DNA of 64,000 nucleotides from Symsagittifera roscoffensis (taxonomy: Eukaryota > Xenacoelomorpha > Acoela > Convolutidae), in assembly GCF_963678635.1 (NCBI RefSeq), contig NC_087071.1:22409194-22473193 (forward strand). Reading direction: 5' to 3'. Position numbers and translations under genes: made by a program. The number at the start of each line of letters is the position of its first letter. Position 1 is the stretch's first letter. The notes below the pieces were generated by a model. It was given only the letters and a program-made list of their open reading frames with translations, did no database searches and had not been told where the DNA came from. Shown piece after piece: positions 36,603 through 48,100 of the stretch.

Positions 36603-37540
36603 TACGACTATCCAATCAATAAAAAAGCAGAACAATTGCTAGTTAGGCAAAAATAGCCGTTCAAAAAATGGAAGAATCATCAATTATTCAAAGCACAGAG
36701 AAACAAAAAAGCCAGTATAATTCAAAATGGCAAGCAAATTTCTACCACGATAAATTTGGAACAAACCCCGATTCAGGTAATCTTTTTAATGCTTATAGGT
36801 TGTTTTGTGGTGACCAAAAAATGAATCCAAATTGTGATGTACTTTCAACAACTTTTTGTTCTAAAATTGGCTCCAAGCTTGCAGAAACCATAGAAGTGGA
36901 AGAAAAGCCATTGAAATTTTCCCGCCGTAAAAACCTATGTATTCAGTCCTATTCATTCCTTGAAAAAAGTCAAAGCTATTGAGTCATCAAAACAGCAAGT
37001 TTCCACAGGGCATGATAGTAGTAGTAACAAATTAAGTAAAAACCCACTACCGGTAATTGCAGAACCTTTAGCAAATTCATTCTATGAGTGCGTGTGCGTT
37101 TCTGAAGGATCCTATCCTGAACAAGTTATAAGATCAAAAGTTATCCCTCTTTATCAAAATGGTGAATCAAAAGATCCCAGTAATTTTTGGCTCATCAATT
37201 TATTAAAAACAGTCACTAAAGTTTTCCAAAAAAATTGATTCAAAAGTGCTTGTTTTCTTCCCTTGAAAAAAATTAGCTTCTTTCTGAAAACAGGTTTCAG
37301 CCTAAGAGATAAATTTTACCGAGTTCATAAGAAACGCAATTGATAACTGGCAGACAGGATTATCACATTTCCTTGTTCTCACAAAATCTCTTGATAGGCT
37401 CAGACATGAGTTGCTGCTGCAAAATGTTGAATAGTTTGCTTTTCGCGGTGTTTTTTATTTTCCCATCAAACAGACATCGGTAAGTAAAGTCTGGTATAGA
37501 ATGCTCCGAAAAGCAAAAAAAAACTAATTATGGTGTACCT
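36603..37540 (+). pseudogene. LINE-B ORF2 fragment, copy 5 (3' deleted)
   Basis: Linker 36668-36982 and RT N-terminus 36960-37238. The copy stops at GGTGTACCT (VPQ block) where a deletion joins it to the middle of exon 1. The catalytic block is absent. Confidence 0.85.
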
Positions 37541-37592
37541 CTTTTATTTTCTTGTAGTTATTTTTTGGTCAAATCACTCTGAAGCAGCTCCC
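37541..37592 (+). pseudogene. Exon 1 copy 4, 5' truncated
   Basis: Only the last part of the signal-peptide exon remains (from CTTTTATTTTCTTGTAG to CCC before GTAAAC). The start codon is lost in the deletion. Confidence 0.65.
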
Positions 37593-38132
37593 GTAAACGT
37601 AATCTACTAAGTGTTTTTTAAATACCCCAACCGCCCTCTCTGGATATCGCTTCCTCCATCTTTTTTGGTGTTTTATGGAACAAAAACAATTTTTTTGAAG
37701 AAAAATTTCTCTTTCGTTTCAATTCCAAAAAATTGGCTTAAAAACAAAAAAAAAGTTTAAAAAAAGAAAGAAAAAATAAAACACAACCAAAATCAAAGCT
37801 CCTCCCCGTTTTCAAACAAAAATCGGATCAAAAAACGAAAACGTTTGTGTTTCCAACGAAAGTTTTGATCAGAAATTGTGGAAACCTCTTAATAATTTTG
37901 AAGATTCACTTCAGCAATAAGAACCTTTTTTGGTAAAAAATGGTCCAAGTCCTTCGGTTATTTTCGAAAACCAAACCCCCTTCCCCATAAATCTACACGC
38001 CTCCTGGCCAACTACGAGACATACACTGATGAGAGTTTTTTCCCAACCAATTTATGTCTCAACTTCTTGTTTAACGTGTTTATTTTTTTGAGCTGATCGA
38101 GAATAAAGACACTAAAGTGAGCAATTGAAAAT

Positions 38133-39810
38133 TGTTACGACTATCCAATCAATAAAAATGCAGAATAATTGCTAGTTAAGCAAAAATAGCCGTTCAAAAA
38201 ATGGAAGAATCATCAATTATTCAAAGCACAGAGAAACAAAAAAGCCAGGATAATCAGAAATGGCAAGCAAATTTCTACCACGATAAATTTGGAACAAACC
38301 CCGATTGAGGTAATCTTTTTAATGCTTATAGGCTGTTTTATGGTGACCAAAAAATGAATCCAAATTGTGATGTACTTTCAACAACTTTTTGTTCTAAAAT
38401 TGGCTCCAAGCTTGCAGAAACCATAGAAGTGGAAGAAAAGCCATTGAATTTTTCACGCCGCGAAAACCTATGTATTCAGTCCTATGCATTCCTTGAAAAA
38501 AGTCAAAGCTATTGAGTCATCAAAACAGCAAGTTTCCACAGGGCATGATAGTAGTAGTAGCAAATTAAGTAAAAACCCACTACCGGTAATTGCAGAGCCT
38601 TTAGCAAATTTCTTCTATGAGTGCGTGTGCGTTTCTGAAGGATCCTATCCTGATTAAGTTAAAAGATCAAAAGTTATCCCTCTTTATCAAAATGGTGAAT
38701 CAAAAGATCCCAGTATTTTTTGGCCCATCAATTTAATAAAAACAGTCACTAAAGTTTTCCAAAAAAAATTGATTCAAAAGTGCTTGTTTTCTTCCCTCGA
38801 AAAAAATTAGCTTCTTTCTGAAAACAGGTTTCAGCCTAAGAGATAAATTTTACCGAGTTCATAAGAAACGCAATTGATAACTGGCAGACAGGATTATCAC
38901 ATTTCCTTGTTCTCACAAAATCTCTTGATAGGCTCAGACATGAGTTGCTGCTGCAAAATGTTGAATAGTTTGCTTTTCGCGGTGTTTTTTATTTTCCCAT
39001 CAAACAGACATTGGCAAGTAAAGTCTGGTATAGAATGCTCCGAAAAGCAAAAAAAAACTAATTATGGTGTACCTCAGGGTTCAGTTCAAGGATTGTTTGA
39101 TTTCTAAATTTTATCAACCAAGTTGCTTTGCCAAGTTGCTTGAAAAATTCAAAAAGTACCTGTTTGCGCATGACACGACCAACGCGGTATGTACGGAAAA
39201 TATGCTAATTGGACAACAATTTACTGAAGATTTGAGTGCCGCAAAGAGTTGGTTATTAGAAATTGTCTAACGATGAGTACTAAGAAATGTAGCCTTTTAA
39301 GTTTTGATCAAAAAAATGTTTGTTGGGAAATCATGTCCGGGTCAGGATATTGAAAGTTGGACTGCTTGTAAATATTGAAACCAGGCAATGTTTTTGAGAA
39401 AATTTCAACAAATAAAAAAGTTGGCTAGATTCTCAGGAATAGTTTATATGGCTCGATTGTATTTTTCAAAAACAATTTTGCTTCAATTTTGTGCATCATA
39501 TATCAAATCAGTAATTTCCTACGGAACTTTAGTTTATGATAACACATATAAAATGGAAGAAAAACACAAGTTTCAGAAAAATATTATGATAGCCATCTAT
39601 TTTAAGAAAAGCTCTACTGAATATTCAAAACTTTTTTGACAACAGGAGGAAATTTTGTAAAAAAATTTATGATGCTCGAAAATAAACTAGATGTTAGACT
39701 TGAAGCCCTACAGTTCTAGAAAGGGCAGGAGTTTGTTGATGATGGTTCGACCAGTGATGGAGGATTTTTTAAGCATTCAAAAAGAACAAAATATTATTTA
39801 AAAAATTAGT
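38133..39810 (+). pseudogene. LINE-B ORF2 fragment, copy 6
   Basis: Linker with stop (CCCGATTGAGG), VPQGSVQGLFDF at about 39070, FAHDTTNAV within 39064-39270, and C-terminal block at 39388-39639. Dead. Confidence 0.85.
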
Positions 39811-40011
39811 TTATTTCGGGTTTTCCTTGTACCTCTGCGTTTCAAATATTTTATGCTTTTGCTCAGCAATTGGTAGTCTTTTAAAATTCTATCTGCAGGC
39901 TACTCCTTCCACATTTTTTATACACGGCCTTTTTATGGAAACTTTTTGTCGGTTGGACTGAATAATCTACTTTGAAACTTTTGCTGACGCTTCTATGCAA
40001 AAATATCAGCA

Positions 40012-41575
40012 AAAGCCAGTATAATCCAAAATGGCAAGCAAATTTCTACCACGATAAATTTGGAACAAACCCCGATTGAGGTAATCTTTTTAATGCTTAT
40101 AGGCTGTTTTGTGGTGACCAAAAAGTGAATCCAAATTGTGATGTACTTTCAGCAACTTTTTGCTCTAAAATTGGATCCAAGCTTGCAGAACCCCTAGAAG
40201 TGGAAGAAAAGCCATTGAAATTTTCCCGCCGTGAAAACCTATGTATTCAATCCTATTCGTTCCTTGAAAAAAGTCAAAGCTAATGAGTCATCAAAACAGC
40301 AAGTTTCCACAGGGCATGATAGTAGTAGTAGCAAATTAATTAAAAACTCACTACCGGTAATTGCAGAACCTTTAGCAAATTTATTCTATGAGTGCGTTTC
40401 TGAAGGATCCTATCCTGAACAGGTTAAAAGATCAAAAGTTATCCGTCTTTATCAAAATGGTGAATCAAAAGATCCCAGTATTTTTTGGCCCATCAATTTA
40501 TTAAAAACAGTCTCTAAAGTTTTCCAAAAAAAAATGATTCAAAAGTACTTGTTTTCTTTCCTTGATAAAAATTAGCTTCTTTCTGAAAACAGGTTTCAGC
40601 CTAGGAGATAAAATTTTTCGAGTTCATAAGAAACGCAATTGATAACTGGCAGACAGGATTATCACGTTTCCTTGTTCTCACAAAATCTCTTGATAGGCTC
40701 AGACATGACTTGCTGCTGCAAAATATTGAATAGTTTGGTTTTCGCGGTGTTTTTTGTTTTCCCATCAAACAGACATCGGTAAGTAAAATCTGGTATAGAA
40801 TGCTCCGAAAAGCAAAAAAAAAACTAATTATGGTGTACCTCAGGGTTCAGTTCTAGGATTGTTTGATTTCTAAATTTTATCAACCAAGTTGCTTTGCCAA
40901 GTTGTTTGAAAAATTCAAAAAGTACCTGTTTGCGCATGACACGACGAATGCGGTATGTACGGAAAATATCCTAATTGGACAACAATTTACTGAAGATTTG
41001 AGTGCCGCAAAGAGTTGGTTATTAGAAATTGTTTTAACGATGAGTACTAAGAAATGTAGCCTTTTAAGTTTTGATCAAAAAAATGTTTGTTGGGAAATCA
41101 TGCACGGGTCGGGAAATTGAAAATTGGACTGCTTGTAAATATTGAAACCAGGCATTTTTTTTGAGAAAATTTCATCAATTAAAAAAGTTGGCTAGATTCT
41201 CAGGAATAGTTTATAAGGCTCGGATTTATTTTTCAAAAACAATTTTGCTTCAATTTTGTGCATCATATAAAAAAACAATAATTTCCTAAGGAACTTTTTT
41301 TATGATAACACATATAAAATGGAAGAAAAATACAAGTTTCAGAAAAATTTTATGATAGCCATCTATTTTAAGAAAAGCTCTACTGAATATTCAAAATTTT
41401 TTTGACAACAGGAGGAAATTTTGTAAAAAAATGTATGATGCTCGAAAACAAGCTAGATGTTAGACTTAGAGCCCTACAGTTCTAGAAAGGGCAGGAGTTT
41501 GTTGATGATGGTTCGACCAGTGATGGAGGATTTTTAAGCATTCAAAAAGAACAAAATATTATGTAAAAAATTAGT
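40012..41575 (+). pseudogene. LINE-B ORF2 fragment, copy 7
   Basis: Begins abruptly inside the linker (AAAAGCCAGTATAATCC) after a join at CAGCAA. RT N-terminus 40231-40575, FAHDTTNAV within 40863-41120. Several frame breaks. Confidence 0.85.
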
Positions 41576-42070
41576 TCATTTCGGGTTTTCCTTGTACCTC
41601 TGCGTTCCAAATATTTTATGCTTTTGCTCAGCAATTGGTAGTCTTTTAAAATTCTATCTGCAGGCCATTCCTTCCACATTTTTTATGGAATTGTTTTGTC
41701 GGTTGGACTGAATAATCTACTTTGAAACTTTTGCTGACGCTTCTATGGAAAAATATCAGCAATTGGATCACGCAGATTGTAATCTGTAACAGCTAGCTAG
41801 GTTCCCAATTTTTTTCATTTTGATCCAGTTTTCAATTTGAACTTAGAAAAACAGCCAGTTTTTATACTTGTATAGAAAAAATTGTGCCATACAAAGATCT
41901 AGTTAAAAATATTACACATTTCAAATAGGAAAAATTATAACTGTTCTCCGTTTCCGTATTTCTATTATGAAAAATTATGTTTAGACCAGTTTGAACGATG
42001 GTAGCATATAATTGTGAAAACGTAATAGTTATTGTTGTGATTCGATCGAAGATTCTAACGCCTGGATAAA

Positions 42071-42163
42071 ATGAGACAAAATCATTATCAACTCTTAAAA
42101 ATTCTGAAATTCTTTTATTTTCTTGTATTTATTTTTTGGTCAAATCACTCTGAAGCAGCTCCC
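42071..42163 (+). CDS. Exon 1: signal peptide, intact copy
   Basis: ATG at 42071 after AAA. 31 codons: MRQNHYQLLK, hydrophobic core ILKFFYFLVFIFW, then SNHSEA-AP with a likely cleavage before the final Ala-Pro. Donor CCC/GTAAAC, phase 0. The frame also stays open through the intron to 42502, giving a very basic tail if unspliced. Of the exon 1 copies, only this one and 24563-24655 are free of stops, and only this one has an exon 2 next to it. Confidence 0.65.
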
Positions 42164-45100
42164 GTAAACGTAATCTATTTAGTGTTTTTTAAATACCCCA
42201 ACCGCCCTCTCTGGATATCGGTTCCTCCATCTTTTTTGGTGTTTTATGGAACAAAAACAATTTTTTTGAAGAAAAATTTCTCTTTCGTTTCAATTCCAAA
42301 AAATTGGCTTAAAAAACGAAAAAAAAATTTAAAAAAAGAAAGAAAAATTAAAACACAACCGAAATCAAAGCTCCTCCCCATTTTCAAACAAAAATCGGAT
42401 CAAAAAACGATTGTGTTTCCAACGAAAGTTTCGATCAGAAATTGTGGAAACCTCTTAATAATTTTGAAGATTCACTTCAGCAATAAGAACCATTTTTGGT
42501 AAAAAATGGTCCAAGTCCTTCGGTTATTTTCGAAACCCAAACCCCCTTCCCCATAAATCTACACGCCTCCTGGCCAACTACGAGACATACACCGATGAGA
42601 GTTTTTTCCCAACCAATTTATGTCTCAACTTGTTAAAATGATCATTTTCAGTCTTTTGGTCAACAGCCCTTTTTGGGAGCGTTCCAGAACTTCAACGACA
42701 AGTTTTTCCAACTTACACAACCAAATACCTACTCGGAAAACTCAGTTGGGAAGAGGGAAGAAAACCAACTTGAAGTCGAGGGAAATTCTCAAATTTCAAT
42801 TGATAGTTCGAGTACAGAGTCGTCAGAGACAACAACGGAAACATCTTCAATTGATGAAGCGACCACTTCAACGCAATCTTTTAACAGCTCGGACACTAAG
42901 GTGAGACCATAAACCAAAATATAAATTAATTAAAACCAAAACTTTACTAATTCAAACTTGAGAAACATTCAAGCCAGTGATTGGCTTGGGATCTCCTCAA
43001 CTATTTGCACCTCTTTTTCAAAGAGGGGATTCGTTGTTAGGTACAAATTTCATATACGATTGTTACTTTGAACTGTTGAGTTAGTTCTAGGGCAATTCGT
43101 TAGTAGGTACCACAGGGGGTGGCTTGAAGAGATTTGCCGCAGTGGGGAAGATTTAAAAATTCAAAAGTAAACTCAATTTGGGTTGCCATAAATTTTAAGG
43201 CGAGCTCTACTTCTTGTCAAAAAACCGCCCTCATTTTCATACGTTGTCTGTGGAAAAGCGCTTGATATATAGGATTGGTAGGCTGGACGTGGTAAAAGTG
43301 GATGAAAAAAATACTTTTCAAAGGGAGAATGTCTGAGACAACTTAGGTTAAGGTGGGGGGGGGGGGCGTCTAATAAACCGAGCCCTGTTAAATCTGTCTG
43401 TAATTCAGACCCTTTTAAAAACATTGAAAATTTTTTGTTATAGTATAAGATAGCGCGCTCCCGTAATAGATATGAAGCGTTAAGTGTTTTGACTGGGGTA
43501 TCTTGTAAGAATCTAGCAAGAGAATACAGTTTTCTGTGAGAACTTTGCAAGAATCTTACAGGATCTTACAAAATTGGCCTCTTTCGACAACTAGGGTTTT
43601 CTTCGTCGTAACTTAAGCTGAGATTCAAAAATTTGATAGTTTTTTTCTTGACACTGAGAATTTTTTTGCAATTGATTATTTGGCGTCCAAGTAAGGAATG
43701 AAATTGGTTTCATACCTGCAGAAAAGCGGATCTTTCATGTTTCAGCTGGAAAAAAAAATCAAACATGCTATCTTTAATTATTTAGAAGGAAACCTTGTTT
43801 CCTTTATCATTGAATATATAACTAGATAGGTTTTGAGAAGTTTTTTTGTAACAATCTGCCATACGTGAGAAAATTAAAGAAGGTTAAAGAGAAGTTAAAG
43901 AAAGTTAAAGTTAAGAGGAAGTTAGAGAAACTTTTTTTAAAGCAACATAACGCAATTTTACAACAGAAAGAAGAGACACTGATGTTTACGGATTTTGAGA
44001 TTCATCCATGTAGCAAAAGCCCTCCCTGAATCAATAATATGTAGATTGATGAAAAAACCTATTATTTTCAAATTGAGAGAAAATGAATAATTTTGTCATT
44101 GTAATCTTTCAGAGGTTGTTTTTGGTGATTGACTCCATGTAATAAAAGCAAATATGAGAATGAAATACAAATAAAACCCAAAACATATTAAGCAGAAAAT
44201 CAACATATGATTTTTCATGGAAAAAACCTGGTCATTAACGGTCATTCAAAAAGTGCTACTCAATAAAATCTGTAGAATAAAAATAAACAAAAGCGCTAGA
44301 AAGACTAGAATCAATCTATGGAGAAAATACAAAGAACAAAAAAATGCTAGAAAGACTATCCATAGAAGTTTCAATTTTTATTTGATTGCATGGAATGTAT
44401 GAATTGTATAACTGGCATTTTTTTAACCTGGATGTTTCCATTGCATTCTAGATTTAATTAGTTTAGCTTGTCAAAAATTAAATCATGCATTGACAGTTTT
44501 GGTTTTGTTCTAAGAAAATTGTCGGAACATTCTGGTCTATTTGCACAGCAACCGGCCGTCCTTATTTAAAATGGAATGCATATTCTTCATCTTCCTCCCC
44601 CCAACCCCCACCATATTTTTTCAAAAACTTAATCATGTGATATGAGAAAGAAAAACAAAAAATACCAAAAAACTTTCAACAGAAAATAGCTTATGATTAC
44701 AAAAAGGGCTAGTTGTCATTCAAAAAAAGCTAGTTAAAATAATCTGTAGAATCAAAAGAATCAAAAGCGCTAGAAAGACAAGAATCAATGTATGGAAACA
44801 ATGCAAAGAACAAAAAAATACTAGAAAGACTATCCATAGAAGTTTCAAGTTTTATTTGATTGCATGGAATGTATGAATTGTTTAACTGGCAGTTTTTTCA
44901 ACCTGGATATTTCCATTGCATTCTAGATTTAAATGATTTAGCTTGTCAAAATTTAAATCATGCATTGACAGTTTTGGTTTTCGTTATAAGAAAAATCTTT
45001 CATTTGTGACTTCTGCCCTAACAAGTAATTAGGTTGATTGAACTAGTTTTTGGCGACTCTACAAATATCGGAAGAAAACGTGTTTGCAAATCATGAGCAA

Positions 45101-48100
45101 TTGAGTGATTTTGTCATAGTGATAATTCAGAAATTGCTTTTGGCGAATGTTTTCTTATAGTAAAAGCAAATATAAAAGCAAAAACAAAACAATACCAAAA
45201 AAGTAAAAAAGGAAAAACTATGCGTTTAAGAAAAAAATTTAGTCCTTAATGGTCATGTAAAAAGTGCTTGTCAATAATTTCCTTAGTCTCAGAAAATGCT
45301 AGAAGACTAGCATAGATAATCAACGTTTAATTTGAAGGTTTGATTTGTATCAAGTGTAAAAGTACCATTTTTTGTGAACCTGGATAGTTCTATTGCATTT
45401 TAGATTCAATTTTTTTAGATTGTCAGCAAATCAGTCTTGCATTGACAGTTTTCGTTATTTCTCTAAAAATTAATTTTCTTTTATCCTCATGTAACTGATA
45501 CTTAAGTTAAAATCACTAAATTTTGCTATAAGTAGGACAGTTTCGCCAAAATCTAAAACGCATTTATTGTTCCGACTTTCGTAACGAAAAAATATACGGA
45601 ATATTTGTGCTCGGGGTGTGTTTTTTTTCTTCAGACAAATTTCGACTTTTTAACTAGCCAGTTTTGACCCATATTTTTTTATCATTCAAAAAGTATTGTT
45701 ATCTTGAGCTTAAATTTGAAAAAAAATTTCACCTTTGATCCTTTTTCGTAAAGTTATAGGGGCTTAAAGATAGCCATTTTGGCCAACTTGGGACAGTTAA
45801 CACTCGATATATTTCGCGCTTTTAACGCGTAAGCGGAGAAAAAATCCGAATAGAAACTTTTCCAAATTGGTTGAACGAAGCGTATTTGCCATAATCGACT
45901 TGTTACTAGGAGCGAAATCTATCCTTTTGTACTTTAGATGGCGTATGCGGAGATAGTTTTCAAAAAAAAGTCTCAAATTTAAAAAAATCAGTTTTATTTA
46001 TTCTATTTATTTTATTTTTCATTTTATTACTGCTCCATAGACCTTCAAGGCAGGCAGAACATTCAAGGCTTCGCCCTGATACGAGCATTCTTGTTTCATT
46101 TAGATAGGCTTTCTTCTTGCGTAATTTTGTTCATGCATTTGCAGTTTTGAAGCTGTAAATGCAGTTCGTGCTGATCACGCTCATATAAATAAGCGCTGAC
46201 CTGAAATCAGAGGTTAAATCGAATTAATTTGAAGATTTTTGATTCGTGTCTTTCATACTGGCTTAAATTTTGACAAAAAGTTTTTATGAACATACATAGC
46301 CTGTAATTTTATCATAATTTCGGACCCAGAATTACAAAAGCTGTTTGTTTGCTTCAAGAGTTAGCATGAAAACACAAATTCAATGATGTCACTTACATCA
46401 ATTGAACCTTTGTTTGCAAAAGTGTTGATAAGGTTCTCAGTTAAGATTTTCCTCATCATTTAAGGTATTAAGTTAACCTTAACCGAAAGGAATGAGTTCG
46501 CAGGTTTTTTATTTGCTCTAATAATTATAAATCAAAACTGTATCATGAGCTTTGATTAAAACACTTATTGAAACAATAAAAAACAACAAGGAAAGTTTTT
46601 TCAAATTTTCTCTAATCATTGGACATTTTTCTGTCGTAAGTTTTTAGGTGAAGAGAGTGTTATTTGATAAATTTAATTCAAATTTGACGGGTGGTTTTAT
46701 GTAATTCTAATTTAACAATTTGGAATTTTTCTTTTGGGAGATAAAATTCAATCTTAAATTAGTTTGCTTGCTTAAATATGACAAAAGCAAAAAAAAAGAC
46801 TTTTCTAGATAGTGGACTTAGAATAGGCCATGTGTTTTTTTAATGAAAAAAAAAACAGCCACGAGTTGTGATTTTTTTTTAGTGTCTACGATAACTTTTA
46901 AAAAAATTTGTTGGACAATGCTTTAAGTTCCTGAAATATTCCTGATTTTTAGACAAGACAGTAAAGTGACGTTGAAATTACAACGGATTTTCAAAAACTG
47001 CATATGAACTGTCCAAATTTTTCAAATGATTCTGACATTCCAGCTAAAAACGAATTTATGCTTATACAAACGAAGTCCTTTGGAGCTTCGTGTTTGCCTT
47101 TTTTGGCGTTGCACTTGTTTTTATTTGCTCTGAAAAACTGTATGACACATTGTCGTTGAATGATGTGGGCTTGAAGCTATTCAAACAAAATTGTTTTGCG
47201 TTGCTCTTTTGACAGCTCGAATGCATTTTCAAACATAAATTTGTTTCGCTGTCTCAAGATCAGAACTATGACAGTCAGGAAAAGTTCGGACAGACAGAAT
47301 TAATTAAAATGAGCAGTCAGTACTTTTCGACACTTTTTTGCATGCAAAACCTGAAGCCGAACAACCTTGAATTTTTTGTCACACCAAATTCAAAATGCGA
47401 GATCGTCGATTATCCGATGATTATGCTAGCCTAATTTTTAAATACTGCAATGATTATCCAGATTTTACTGTAAAACATTTCGACGCTTCGGATGCAATTG
47501 CCCGCCGTGGTTATAGGTTTTGAGCGAAACTCGAATCTACTTAACAATCTCCCCCACCTTTTGTATCTACTGAAGAATCTCCATCCCTGTAAATAAAAAC
47601 AGTAATTTCGCACTAGAGCTTTTTATATAAATTCGAATTTGGCCTCATTCTGATTGGTCGAAAGTTCGCTGCAAGTGATCTTATTAACGATCTCTTCCCC
47701 TTTCTTGAAAAGGGGATTGTTAAGTACATCCCGTAACTCTGCTTTATGAACTTTCGACGTTATGTTTATTTCAGTTTTAATTTTCGCTGATGTCTAGACA
47801 GTTGCTCTTTTTAATTAATGCTGTCTGTCCGAACTTTTTGCACTCTCTATATTTCCAAATTTAAGTACTTTGTCCAACAGGTTTGTTCTAAAGCACTTTA
47901 ATTAACGAAAAGTTTTAATAAAATTCCAGCCCATGGTTTCAAAAGTTTTTGTTCAGCAGCAATTTGTCGTACTATTTTTAAATGATAAATAAAAAAGAAA
48001 ACACCAAAAATTAGCAAAAAATTTGTTATTAATTGTCGATTCAAGTTAGGCTTGATTTTTTCAAAATTTATTACTTATTTTTAAAAACTATAAATGCTTG

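Larger units (their letters stand above)
13200..46090 (+). repeat. Nested tandem array of seven units
   Basis: Units share a start in LINE-B (AGTGAGCAATTGAAAATTG then GACTATCCAATCAATAAAAA). Long units: about 13200-22370, 27910-36585 and 40012-46090. Each holds LINE-B, the exon 1 and/or exon 2 region, duplicated flank and one to three ~530-bp repeat units. Short units: about 22370-25135, 25136-27905, 36590-38065 and 38066-40011. These stop in or just after the exon 1 region. Short-unit joins run from CTCAACTTGTT into GTTTAACGTGTTTATTT. Internal deletions exist at about 29822 (exon 1 lost) and 37540 (from RT into exon 1). Confidence 0.85.

Noticed and set aside
13200-46090. CRISPR-like or satellite array
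   Set aside because: Units are long, unequal and contain LINE and exon sequence. No short regular spacers.
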